Shown here in pieces: positions 14,367 through 21,113 of a stretch of 21,993 nucleotides of DNA. Source of the DNA: CAZOBJ01 sp964577825 (GTDB taxonomy: Bacteria > Planctomycetota > SZUA-567 > JAFGNG01); the NCBI GenBank assembly GCA_964577825.1, contig CAZOBJ010000052.1, forward strand, positions 1 to 21,993. The letters are read 5' to 3'. Position 1 is the stretch's first letter. Each line of letters starts with the position of its first letter. Under the pieces are notes generated by a model. That model saw only the letters and a list, made by a program, of their open reading frames with translations, searched no databases and had not been told where the DNA came from. The position numbers and the translations under genes are program-made.

Positions 14367-15041
14367 ATGCGCAGGGCCTTGCGCGCGGGGATGACGCTGG
14401 CGGTCGCACTGGCCCTGTGCGGGCTGTTGCAGGCCGCGGACTGGATCTACTGCATCAAGTGCGGAAAGAAGATCCCTCCGGACGCGGTGTACTGCCCGTA
14501 TTGCGGGCACAAGGTCGGCGCGCCCTTGAAGGACGAGAAGCCCAAGTTCAAGCCCCGCAGACCCAAGCAGCCGCCCCTGTACGAGCAGATCGATGAGGCC
14601 GACCGCTACTACGAGCTCGCGGAGACCAAGCGCACCGCGGTCACCACCCACCTGCCCTTCCTGAAGAAGCGCCGGTTCAACGAGGCCCTGGACCTGTACC
14701 TGGCGATCCTGGAGAAGTGGCCCACCAGCGACAAGTGCGAGCTGGCCGCGTACCGGGCCGCGCAGATCTACTCGTCGCTCTTCTTCCGGGACTGGGAGCA
14801 GGCGATCAAGTACTACCGCATGGTTCTGGAGATCAACCCGGCCACCACCCTGCCCGCGCGCCTGCGCATCGCGCAGCTCACCGAAGAGGGCATCCACGAC
14901 TACGAGGGCGCCCTGGCCCTGTACCAAGACACCATGGAGAACGCGCGCGTGCAGTCCGAGCGCGAGCGCGCCGCGCGCGAAAAGGCCCAGCTCGAAGAGA
15001 AGCTGCGCAAGTCGCAGGAGCGCATGGCCGAGGAGCAGTGA
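14367..15041 (+). CDS. Exported zinc-ribbon protein with TPR-like helices
   Basis: This is a 224-residue protein. The ATG at 14367 has AAGGGGGG eight bases before it and lies 58 bp after a strong promoter. The N-terminus reads as a Sec signal or anchor (MRRALRAGMTLAVALALCGLLQA, cleavage near A23/A24). It is immediately followed by a four-cysteine zinc ribbon, CIKCG...CPYCG (C29, C32, C43, C46). After a basic Pro/Lys linker (52-70), residues from about 75 form paired helices resembling tetratricopeptide repeats, with FNEALDLYLAILEKWP, WEQAIKYYRMVLEINP and YEGALALYQDTM as repeat cores. A highly charged coiled coil (about 190-224, Glu/Arg/Lys) ends it. The double-zinc-knuckle module is usually cytoplasmic, so its place right after an export signal is unusual. 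The downstream DUF3592 gene starts 23 bp later. The function is unknown; it is probably an envelope-associated scaffold. Confidence 0.78.
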   Translation: MRRALRAGMTLAVALALCGLLQAADWIYCIKCGKKIPPDAVYCPYCGHKVGAPLKDEKPKFKPRRPKQPPLYEQIDEADRYYELAETKRTAVTTHLPFLKKRRFNEALDLYLAILEKWPTSDKCELAAYRAAQIYSSLFFRDWEQAIKYYRMVLEINPATTLPARLRIAQLTEEGIHDYEGALALYQDTMENARVQSERERAAREKAQLEEKLRKSQERMAEEQ

Positions 15042-15064
15042 CCGGCCTTCCCGGGGGAACTCGG

Positions 15065-15580
15065 GTGTCCAGCGAGCGGTCCATTTTGGGTGGCCTGAGG
15101 CGCGCGTCGCTCGCCATAGGCTTGGTGGTCCTGGGCCTGGACCTGCCACTCCTGATGCTCACGTGGTACCTATACCACCGCACGCAGACCTTCCGCGAGC
15201 GCGCGGTCACCACCCAAGGCATGATCGTGGACCTGGAGGCCCGAAGCGGAACCGAGGGCGGCACCACCTACGCGCCGGTGTACCGGTTCACGGACGAGCA
15301 GGGCGCCGAGCACACGGTGACCTCGCGGCTGGCCACCAACCCGAATCCGTACGAGGTGGGAGACACCGTTTCGGTGCTGTATCCGCCCGAGGAACCGAGC
15401 AAGGCGCGCCTGGACCGGTTCGGGGAGATGTGGCTGTGGGCGACCATCGTGGGCGTAATCGCCGCCATCCCCCTGGGCCTGGTCGTGGTCCTGGTCGTGG
15501 TGGTGCCGCTCATTCTGCGCGTGGCCGGGCGCGGCGACCAGCGCGCGCAGGAGCCGGGCCGCATGCCCCCGCCCGGTTGA
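15065..15580 (+). CDS. DUF3592 membrane protein
   Basis: This is a 171-residue membrane protein of the DUF3592 type. TM1 is about 15-37 and TM2 about 122-153, enclosing a small extracytoplasmic beta domain. That domain carries the family pattern AVTTQGMIVDLEA...TYAPVYRFTDEQGAEHTVTS...YEVGDTVSVLYPPEEPSKARLD (47-117, quoted in parts). GTG 15065 is chosen because GGGGGA lies six bases before it; the alternative GTG at 15038 overlaps the previous stop but has a badly placed ribosome site. It is 23 bp after the zinc-ribbon gene and so is probably co-transcribed with it. The second helix is very Val-rich and is followed by a short basic, Pro-rich cytoplasmic tail. DUF3592 proteins have no settled function. 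Confidence 0.82.
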   Translation: MSSERSILGGLRRASLAIGLVVLGLDLPLLMLTWYLYHRTQTFRERAVTTQGMIVDLEARSGTEGGTTYAPVYRFTDEQGAEHTVTSRLATNPNPYEVGDTVSVLYPPEEPSKARLDRFGEMWLWATIVGVIAAIPLGLVVVLVVVVPLILRVAGRGDQRAQEPGRMPPPG

Positions 15581-15675
15581 CCCGCCGCGCGTTTCTGATA
15601 GAACTGCACCGCTGTTGACGGATTTTCCGATCGCGGCCCCGCCCCCTATGGCGCGGCCCAGGACGAGGAGAAGCC

Positions 15676-16482
15676 ATGCGCGTTGTCGACTGTCACGTCC
15701 ACATGTACCATCCCATCGAGAACCCGTCCGCCCTGCTCAAGGAGATGGACAAGAACGGCATCGACCGGATGATCGTGTTCTCCCGGTCCGAGAGCCGATC
15801 CATCCACGCCACCCGACGGAATCTCATGGCCACCAAGGCCCTGTTCGAGGCCGCGCCCGACCGGATCGGCGGGCTTGCGCGCATCGAGCCGACCCTGCCC
15901 GGCGCCGCGTCGCTGGCGCGCGAGGCGCTGGAGAGCATGGGGTTCCTGGGCCTGAAGATCATCCCGGACCACTGGTACGCGTACGAGGAGCGGCTGGAAC
16001 CCTTTTGGGAGGCCATGAACGAGGTGGGCGCGATCATCCTGTTCCACACCGGCATCCTGTGGGGCAATGAGGACGGGTCGCGGTTCAACCGGCCCGTGCA
16101 CCTGGAGAAGCTCCTATTCTATCCGAAGGTCCGATTCCTCATGGCGCACATCTCCTGGCCGTGGTGCGACGAGTGCCTGGCGGTCATGGGCCGTATGCGC
16201 GCGGCGATGAAGAAGCACGGCGGCGAGTGGCAGAGCTACATCGACCTCACCCCGGGCACGCCCCCGTACGCGCGCAAGCAGGCCATCGCCAATGCGCTCA
16301 GCTACGTGGGCCCGGAGCGGCTGTTGTTCGGCACGGACAGCGGCATCCCCGGGAGCCTGGGCCACCAGAAGGAGTTCCTGGACTGGGACATGGGCATCTT
16401 CGACGAGCTCGGCCTGGACGAGGCGCAGAAGGCGCGCATCTTCTCCGGCAACGCGGACGAACTCTTCCCGCCCGGGCGGTAG
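15676..16482 (+). CDS. Amidohydrolase family 2 (metal-dependent TIM-barrel hydrolase)
   Basis: This is a 268-residue amidohydrolase of the amidohydro_2 (ACMSD-like) group. The N-terminal VDCHVHMY places D5, H7 and H9 as the first metal ligands. GLKI (K94), LFHTG (H124), MAHIS (H158) and LFGTDSGIPG (D221) supply the remaining conserved barrel positions, so the metal site is complete. No signal peptide is present. GAGGAG lies five bases before the ATG. Members hydrolyse or decarboxylate small cyclic or carboxylated compounds, and many from environmental bacteria have no known substrate. It is flanked by 95 bp from DUF3592 and 199 bp from the NYN gene, so it may be its own transcription unit; no convincing promoter was seen in the 95-bp gap. 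Conserved Trp residues (W100, W111, W129, W161, W163) line up near the predicted pocket. Confidence 0.87.
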   Translation: MRVVDCHVHMYHPIENPSALLKEMDKNGIDRMIVFSRSESRSIHATRRNLMATKALFEAAPDRIGGLARIEPTLPGAASLAREALESMGFLGLKIIPDHWYAYEERLEPFWEAMNEVGAIILFHTGILWGNEDGSRFNRPVHLEKLLFYPKVRFLMAHISWPWCDECLAVMGRMRAAMKKHGGEWQSYIDLTPGTPPYARKQAIANALSYVGPERLLFGTDSGIPGSLGHQKEFLDWDMGIFDELGLDEAQKARIFSGNADELFPPGR

Positions 16483-16586
16483 GCGGCTGCGGGCGCGCCC
16501 TGCCCAGCCACACCCATCCTCCGGGGCCGAGGGTCCCGCGAGCGCAGGGGGACGTCCTGAGCACGGCTGGCGCGTGCGGATTCTCC

Positions 16587-16616
16587 TTGCAGGACCGGGC
16601 TGCGGCCCCCTACCAT
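16587..16616 (+). promoter_or_regulatory. Tentative promoter of the NYN-FxsA pair
   Basis: TTGCAG (16587-16592), an 18-base spacer and TACCAT (16611-16616) form a weak vegetative-type promoter. The start near 16623 would place the GGGGCGCA/TGCGCCCC hairpin at the beginning of the leader. Confidence 0.3.
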
Positions 16617-16634
16617 GACACATATTGGTACGGT

Positions 16635-16652
16635 GGGGCGCAGGTGCGCCCC
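16635..16652 (+). other. Perfect inverted repeat in the NYN gene leader
   Basis: GGGGCGCA-GG-TGCGCCCC is a perfect 8-bp inverted repeat, forming a 7-bp stem with a tetraloop in RNA. It sits 30 bases before the GTG start at 16682 and 18 bases before its GGAGG. It is too far from a U-tract to be a terminator, so it may be a leader hairpin or a protein-binding dyad. Confidence 0.4.
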
Positions 16653-16681
16653 GTGGTTCTGTAAGGATGCGGAGGTCGCTC

Positions 16682-17242
16682 GTGGAGCCGGTCACGTTTG
16701 TGGACGGATTCAACCTGTTTCACCGCTGGCCGCGGACCGCGGGGTTCTTCCGGTCGAGCACCGACCCCGAGGCGGCCCTGCACCGCGCGGGCGCGCTCCT
16801 GGCCGAGGCGCTGTCCGCGGGCGAGCGCGTGGAGCTCGTGCTCGACGGGGGCCTGCGCGCAGGCCGGGCCACGGTCGGCGGGCTGCCGGCCCACTACGCG
16901 GGCCCTGGTCGGTGCGCGGACGAGCTGATGCTCGATCTTGTGCATCGGTCCACGGACGCGCGCAGCGTGGAGGCGGTCACCAGCGACCGCGCACTGGCCG
17001 CGAACACGCGGGCGTTCGGCGCGCGGGCGATTTCGGTCGAGCGGTTCCTGACGCGCCTGGAGGCGCCGTCGCGTCCTGCGGCGAGTGCCCAGGCGCAGGC
17101 CAAGCCCCCGCCGCCCTCGCGCGCGGAGGTGGAGGCGTGGCTGGAGGTGTTCGGCGACGGGGCCGACGTCGCGTCCGAGGAGCTCGACGCGCCGCACACG
17201 CCCGCCCGCAACCACAGGAAGGACCGCACGGAGGAACGCTAG
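16682..17242 (+). CDS. YacP-like NYN-domain (PIN-like) nuclease
   Basis: This is a 186-residue protein with the NYN fold of the YacP/Rae1 group of RNases. The family's acidic cluster is visible: FVDGFNLF (D8), ELVLDGG (D55), CADELMLD (D80, E81) and VTSDRALA (D102), which would bind the catalytic metal. The domain ends at about 125. It is followed by an Ala/Pro-rich linker and a short acidic-helical segment (148-170) and a charged tail. GTG 16682 is chosen because GGAGG lies six bases before it; an in-frame ATG at 16667 overlaps that ribosome site. The FxsA gene starts one base after the stop, so the two are translationally coupled. In Firmicutes the relative Rae1 cleaves mRNA on the ribosome; whether that applies here is inference. 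Confidence 0.82.
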   Translation: MEPVTFVDGFNLFHRWPRTAGFFRSSTDPEAALHRAGALLAEALSAGERVELVLDGGLRAGRATVGGLPAHYAGPGRCADELMLDLVHRSTDARSVEAVTSDRALAANTRAFGARAISVERFLTRLEAPSRPAASAQAQAKPPPPSRAEVEAWLEVFGDGADVASEELDAPHTPARNHRKDRTEER

Positions 17243-17243
17243 G

Positions 17244-17732
17244 GTGTTCGGCTGGCTGCTCTTCCTTCTTGTCACCGTGCCGCTGGTGGAGCTGTACCTG
17301 CTCATCGAGCTCGGCGGGGTCATCGGCGCGTGGCCCACGGTGGGGCTCGTGGTGCTGACCGGGGTGATCGGGAGCTGGCTTCTGCGCCAACAGGGCATGC
17401 GCACGGTGGCGCTCATCCGCGCGGACCTGGACGCCGGGCGCCTGCCCACCGAGCGGATCGTGTCCGGGCTCTTCATCCTGGTGGGCGGGGCGTTTCTGCT
17501 GACTCCTGGGATTCTCACAGACGTCGCGGGGTTTCTTCTCATGGTGCCGGGCAACCGGCGGCTGCTCGCCCAGTGGCTGCGGCGCCGGTTCGAGACCCAT
17601 ATCGAACAGGGCGGCGGGGCGGTGCACCTGTACACGTTCGGGCCCCAGGGCCCGATGGCGCCCGATCAGGACAAGACCATCACGGTCGAGGCCGAGGACG
17701 ACGAGCCCGACCAGGACGACCAGGCGCGCTGA
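17244..17732 (+). CDS. FxsA family membrane protein
   Basis: This is a 162-residue inner-membrane protein of the FxsA family. It has the conserved start FGWLLFLLVTVPLVELYLLI (2-21), then GVIGAWPTVGLVVLTGVIGSWLLRQQG (25-51) and a long hydrophobic hairpin GLFILVGGAFLLTPGILTDVAGFLLMVPGNRR (75-106), all quoted from the family pattern. A cytoplasmic amphipathic helix and a strongly acidic tail (148-162) follow. It starts with GTG at 17244, one base after the stop of the nuclease gene, with GGAGG nine bases upstream inside that gene. E. coli FxsA relieves phage T7 exclusion by the F plasmid when overproduced; its normal role is not established. The downstream hairpin and T-run point the other way and belong to the tRNA transcript. 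Confidence 0.9.
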   Translation: MFGWLLFLLVTVPLVELYLLIELGGVIGAWPTVGLVVLTGVIGSWLLRQQGMRTVALIRADLDAGRLPTERIVSGLFILVGGAFLLTPGILTDVAGFLLMVPGNRRLLAQWLRRRFETHIEQGGGAVHLYTFGPQGPMAPDQDKTITVEAEDDEPDQDDQAR

Positions 17733-17776
17733 GGCCTTCCCCCAGGCTCCTCGGCCCCCGTCAGGCAAGGCGCAAC

Positions 17777-17805
17777 AAAAAACCGGCCTCCCGCGGGAGG
17801 CCGGT
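17777..17805 (-). terminator. Intrinsic terminator of tRNA-Asp
   Basis: A perfect 10-bp stem, ACCGGCCTCC (17782-17791) with GGAGGCCGGT (17796-17805), closes a CGCG loop. On the minus strand it is followed by a run of six T (17777-17782). It begins 9 bases after the tRNA CCA. The plus strand has no T-run after the stem, so it is mainly one-directional. Confidence 0.85.
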
Positions 17806-17813
17806 CGTAGGTC

Positions 17814-17891
17814 TGGCGGAGCTGACGGGAATCGAACCCGCAACCCCCGGCTCGACAGGCCGGTACTCTAACCTGGTTGAGCTACAGCTCC
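17814..17891 (-). tRNA. tRNA-Asp (anticodon GUC), CCA encoded
   Basis: The acceptor GGAGCTG pairs with CAGCTCC over seven positions, followed by discriminator G (the Asp identity base) and an encoded CCA (17814-17816). The D arm begins TAGCTCAACC. The anticodon stem CCGGC/GCCGG encloses loop CTGTCGA, giving GTC. The T arm is GCGGG-TTCGATT-CCCGT. The promoter and terminator flank it directly. Confidence 0.95.
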
Positions 17892-17925
17892 GCAATAAGC
17901 TGCGCCCGTATCGAGCGCGGTATGT

Positions 17926-17953
17926 AGTGTACCACACCCCGCGCCGCAGTCAA
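17926..17953 (-). promoter_or_regulatory. Sigma70-type promoter of tRNA-Asp
   Basis: On the minus strand TTGACT (17948-17953), a 16-base spacer and TACACT (17926-17931) form a strong vegetative promoter. The start near 17919 gives a 5' leader of about 28 nt before the mature tRNA. Confidence 0.65.
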
Positions 17954-18058
17954 GGGGGTTTCCCGCCCACGCACGACCGGGGTTCGCCGGCACGGCCGCC
18001 TTGCGCGGCGCGTCCTGTGGATCCTGTCAGCCCATCCCAAGCGCGACTCAGCGCTCGG

Positions 18059-20794
18059 CTAGGCCTTTTGCTCGATGGCCGCCTGGGCCGCGGCCAGGCG
18101 CGCGATGGGCACCCGGTACGGCGAGCAGCTCACGTAATCCAGGCCCACCCGGTGGCAGAAAGCCACCGACCGCGGCTCGCCCCCGTGCTCGCCGCAGATG
18201 CCCAGCTTCAGCTTCTTGCGGGCCTTGCGCCCCAGCTGGCACGCGGTCTCCACCAGCCGGCCCACGCCCTCCTGGTCGAGGACCTGGAAGGGGTCGGCCT
18301 CGTAGATGCCCTTGTCCACGTACTCGCCCAGGAACTTGCCCGCGTCGTCGCGCGAGAACCCGCACCCCATCTGGGTGAGGTCGTTCGTGCCGAAGCTGAA
18401 GAAGTCCGCCTCCTCGGCGATCTGGTCCGCGGTCACCGCGGCGCGCGGGATCTCGATCATGGTGCCGATCAGCACGTCCAGCTTGCGGACCTTCTTCTCC
18501 TTCTTCACCTGCGCAATGACGTCCTCGCAGACCCGCTTCTGATGGGCGAGCTCACGCACGTGGCCGGCGAGCGGGATCATGATCTCGGCCTTGGCGCCCC
18601 GCACCTTAATCGCCGCCTCCACGATGGCGCGCACCTGCATGGCGGTCACCTCGGGGTAGGTGATGCCCAGCCGGCACCCCCGGTGGCCCAGCATGGGGTT
18701 GAACTCGTGCAGGCTGTCGACCAGATTCTTGATCCGGTCCACCGTGGTGCCCATGTTGCGGGCCATCTCGCGCTGGCCCGCGGGGTCATGCGGCAGGAAC
18801 TCGTGCAGAGGCGGGTCGAGCAGGCGGATCGTGCACGGCCGGCCCTTGAGCGCCTTGAAGATGCCTTCGAAGTCCTTGCGCTGCAAGGGCAAGAGGTCCT
18901 TGAGCGCGCGCTCGTACTGGGCGATGGCCTCGAGCGCGTCCTTGGATCCCTTGCCGGCCTCCTTGCACGCCTTCTTCAGCTCGCCCAGGTCCTCGCGCCC
19001 GTGCTCGGCCTTCAGCGCCTTGACGGTCTCGGCCACCAGGATCAGCCGCCGGAACGAGACGATCCGGTCGCCTTCGAAGAACATGTGCTCCGTGCGCGTG
19101 AGCCCGATGCCCTCGGCACCGAAGCGCACGGCCACCTCCGTGTCGTGCGGGGTGTCCGCGTTCGTGCGCACGCCCAGGCGCCGGTATTTGTCGGCCCACT
19201 TCATGAGCACAGCGAACGGACCCGTGAGCTTGGGGTCGATCGTGTCCACCTTGCCCCGGTACACCACGCCCGACGAGCCGTTGAGGCTGATCCAGTCGCC
19301 GGCCTTGACCACGGTCTTGCCCACCTGCATGGACTTCTTCTTGTAGTCCATGGTGATGTCCGAGCACCCTGCCACGCAGCACTTGCCCATGCCCCGGGCG
19401 ACCACGGCCGCGTGGCTGGTCATGCCGCCGCGGCTGGTGAGGATGCCGTTGGCCGCGTGCATGCCGCCGATGTCCTCGGGGCTCGTCTCCGTGCGGCACA
19501 GGATGACGTGCTTGCCTTCCTCGGCCCACTCCTCGGCGTCCTCGGCGTTGAACACCACCTGGCCCGTAGCCGCGCCCGGCGAGGCGGGCAGGCCCTTGGC
19601 GTACTGCTGGGCCTTGTCCTCGGACGCGGGCTCGAACACGGGATGCAGAAGCTGGTCCAGGGCCCGCGGCTCCACGCGCAGCACCGCTTCCTTCTCAGTG
19701 ATGAGCTTTTCCTTGACCATGTCCGCGGCCATCTTCACCGCCGCCGCCGCGGTCCGCTTGCCCGTGCGGGTCTGGAGCATGTACAGCTCGCCGCGCTCGA
19801 TGGTGAACTCGATGTCCTGCATGTCGCGGTAGTGCTTCTCCAGCTTGCCCCGGATGTCCACGAGCTGGTTGTAGGCCTTGCGGTTCGTCTTGGCCAGTTC
19901 GCTGATGGGCTTGGGCGTGCGGATGCCGGCGACCACGTCCTCGCCCTGTGCGTTCATCAGGTATTCGCCGTAGAACTTGTTCTCTCCGGTGGACGGGTTG
20001 CGGGTGAAGGCCACGCCCGTGCCGGAGGTCTCGCCCATGTTGCCGAACACCATGGTCTGCACGTTCACGGCCGTGCCCAGAAGGCCGCGAATCTCGTTGA
20101 TCTCGCGATACCGGATCGCGCGCGGGTTGTTCCAGGACCCGAACACCGCGTCGATGGCCATGTCCAGCTGCTCGCGCGCGTCCTGCGGGAAGCTCTTCTT
20201 GTGCCGCTTGTAGACCTTCTCGTACTCGCGGGTCACCTCTTGCAGGCCGTCCACGTCCAGGTCGGTGTCCTGCGTGGCCTTGCGCTTCTTCTTGACCTTA
20301 TTGAGGGCCTCTTCGAACGCGTCGTGCTCGATGCCCACCACCACGTCGCCGAACATCTGCATGAACCGCCGGTAGGCGTCCCAGGCGAACCGCTCGTTGC
20401 CGGTCAGCTTGATGAGCGCGGGCAGGGTCTTCTGGTTGAGCCCCAGGTTGAGCACGGTGTCCATCATGCCGGGCATGGACACAGCGGCGCCCGATCGCAC
20501 GGATACCAAGAGCGGCGTGTCCCCGCGGCCGAAGGTCTTGCCGGTGACCTTCTCCAGCCGCTTGAGGTTGTCGTCGATCTGCTTGCGCAGGCCCGGCGGG
20601 TACTTGCGCCCGAGCTCGTAGAACCGCTCACACACCTCGGCGCTGATCGTAAACCCGGGCGGCACGGGCAGCCCGATCGAGGACATCTCCGCGAGGTTGG
20701 CGCCCTTGCCCCCGAGGGCCTCCTTCATGTGGGCCCCGCCCTCCGCCTTGCCGGAGCCGAAGAAATACACGTACCGGCTCGCCTTGGCCATCAT
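18059..20794 (-). CDS. ppdK: Pyruvate, phosphate dikinase
   Basis: This 911-residue enzyme interconverts pyruvate + ATP + phosphate with PEP + AMP + pyrophosphate in central carbon metabolism. The N-terminal nucleotide-binding domain has GGKGANLAEMSSIGLPVPPGFTI (28-50) and SVRSGAAVSMPGMMDTVLNLG (98-118), quoted in parts. The central phosphohistidine domain carries LTSRGGMTSHAAVVARG, with catalytic H461 and the regulatory-type T459 two residues before it. The C-terminal PEP/pyruvate barrel has LTRTEHMFF (565-573), RLLDPPLHEFLP (657-668), FFSFGTNDLTQ (798-808) and GICGEHGGEP with catalytic C867. Length and domain order are those of a full enzyme. ATG 20794 has AAAGGAG five bases before it; the next ATG (20791) is also possible. 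A single cistron with its own promoter and a 137-nt structured leader; no PPDK regulatory kinase/phosphatase gene is adjacent. Confidence 0.97.
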   Translation of the reverse strand: MMAKASRYVYFFGSGKAEGGAHMKEALGGKGANLAEMSSIGLPVPPGFTISAEVCERFYELGRKYPPGLRKQIDDNLKRLEKVTGKTFGRGDTPLLVSVRSGAAVSMPGMMDTVLNLGLNQKTLPALIKLTGNERFAWDAYRRFMQMFGDVVVGIEHDAFEEALNKVKKKRKATQDTDLDVDGLQEVTREYEKVYKRHKKSFPQDAREQLDMAIDAVFGSWNNPRAIRYREINEIRGLLGTAVNVQTMVFGNMGETSGTGVAFTRNPSTGENKFYGEYLMNAQGEDVVAGIRTPKPISELAKTNRKAYNQLVDIRGKLEKHYRDMQDIEFTIERGELYMLQTRTGKRTAAAAVKMAADMVKEKLITEKEAVLRVEPRALDQLLHPVFEPASEDKAQQYAKGLPASPGAATGQVVFNAEDAEEWAEEGKHVILCRTETSPEDIGGMHAANGILTSRGGMTSHAAVVARGMGKCCVAGCSDITMDYKKKSMQVGKTVVKAGDWISLNGSSGVVYRGKVDTIDPKLTGPFAVLMKWADKYRRLGVRTNADTPHDTEVAVRFGAEGIGLTRTEHMFFEGDRIVSFRRLILVAETVKALKAEHGREDLGELKKACKEAGKGSKDALEAIAQYERALKDLLPLQRKDFEGIFKALKGRPCTIRLLDPPLHEFLPHDPAGQREMARNMGTTVDRIKNLVDSLHEFNPMLGHRGCRLGITYPEVTAMQVRAIVEAAIKVRGAKAEIMIPLAGHVRELAHQKRVCEDVIAQVKKEKKVRKLDVLIGTMIEIPRAAVTADQIAEEADFFSFGTNDLTQMGCGFSRDDAGKFLGEYVDKGIYEADPFQVLDQEGVGRLVETACQLGRKARKKLKLGICGEHGGEPRSVAFCHRVGLDYVSCSPYRVPIARLAAAQAAIEQKA

Positions 20795-20835
20795 CCGCTC
20801 TCCTTTCCGGTGCGTACCGCAAGTCGGGTTCGCAT

Positions 20836-20854
20836 GGTGGAAACACATTCCACC
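20836..20854. promoter_or_regulatory. Inverted repeat in ppdK leader, candidate operator
   Basis: GGTGGAA-ACACA-TTCCACC is a perfect 7-bp inverted repeat with a five-base centre. It lies 42 bases upstream of the ppdK ATG and downstream of the proposed transcription start. A second TGGAA...TTCCA pair (20885-20889 and 20908-20912) lies nearby. It could be a repressor site or a small RNA hairpin. Confidence 0.4.
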
Positions 20855-20893
20855 CCGCCAGCGGCGAGGCGCAACCCCTCACATTGGAAGTGG

Positions 20894-20929
20894 CGCCGGC
20901 CCGATCGTTCCATCGTGTCCGGGCCGGCG
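20894..20929 (-). other. 10-bp perfect leader stem-loop upstream of ppdK
   Basis: CGCCGGCCCG (20894-20903) and CGGGCCGGCG (20920-20929) are perfect inverted repeats around a 16-base loop. Given the predicted transcription start near 20931, this hairpin would form at the very 5' end of the ppdK mRNA, where such stems often stabilise the transcript. No U-tract follows on the minus strand. Confidence 0.45.
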
Positions 20930-20937
20930 TCGGCCAG

Positions 20938-20965
20938 ATGCTAACGCACGACCCGAGCATGTCAA
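20938..20965 (-). promoter_or_regulatory. Sigma70-type promoter of ppdK
   Basis: On the minus strand a perfect TTGACA (20960-20965), a 16-base spacer and TAGCAT (20938-20943) form a strong vegetative promoter. The leader to the ATG at 20794 would be about 137 nt and contains both inverted repeats listed here. Confidence 0.6.
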
Positions 20966-21011
20966 ATGAAAAACGCGTTGCCGCGGTGTGTGCCCGGCGC
21001 TGCCTTGCGTC

Positions 21012-21041
21012 TTGCATTGGCTCCATGCTTTGCGATATAGG
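21012..21041 (+). promoter_or_regulatory. Promoter candidate of the sulfatase gene
   Basis: TTGCAT (21012-21017), an 18-base spacer and TATAGG (21036-21041) form a moderate vegetative promoter. The start near 21048 gives a leader of about 66 nt containing the GGCGAGC/GCTCGCC hairpin. Confidence 0.4.
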
Positions 21042-21062
21042 TAGGGGTTCGTCCGCACCCCG

Positions 21063-21080
21063 GGCGAGCCGCCGCTCGCC
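21063..21080 (+). other. Leader hairpin upstream of the sulfatase gene
   Basis: GGCGAGC-CGCC-GCTCGCC is a perfect 7-bp stem with a four-base loop. It lies 20 bases before the AAGGAG ribosome site of the sulfatase gene. It is not followed by a U-tract. Confidence 0.4.
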
Positions 21081-21113
21081 GCGGGGACGGGCAGCCCTCA
21101 CAAGGAGCGATCC

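Larger units (their letters stand above)
20795..21113. other. 319-bp divergent intergenic region ppdK / sulfatase
   Basis: This stretch contains no protein gene. It holds the ppdK promoter, its leader stem-loop and the GGTGGAA/TTCCACC dyad on the left, and the sulfatase promoter candidate and leader hairpin on the right. The two promoters point away from each other and their -35 elements are about 47 bp apart. Confidence 0.7.

Noticed and set aside
13934..14368. 144-codon minus-strand frame in the divergent gap
   Set aside because: It has no ribosome site, a basic low-complexity composition and no recognisable motif. It overlaps the strong promoter of the zinc-ribbon gene.
16625..16681. Upstream in-frame ATG starts (16625, 16667) for the NYN gene
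   Set aside because: The GGAGG at 16671-16675 is placed correctly for GTG 16682 and would lie inside the coding sequence for the ATG starts. The first of them would also translate the leader hairpin.
6781..17891. Genomic island bounded by tRNA-Leu and tRNA-Asp
   Set aside because: There is no integrase, no duplicated tRNA 3' end, no composition shift across the block and no mobile-element genes.
17330..20944. A plus-strand frame open for about 1,200 codons across tRNA-Asp and opposite ppdK
   Set aside because: It is a product of GC-rich codon bias on the opposite strand. It runs through the tRNA gene and terminator, is low-complexity (His, Arg, Leu, Gly), and ppdK on the other strand is certain.
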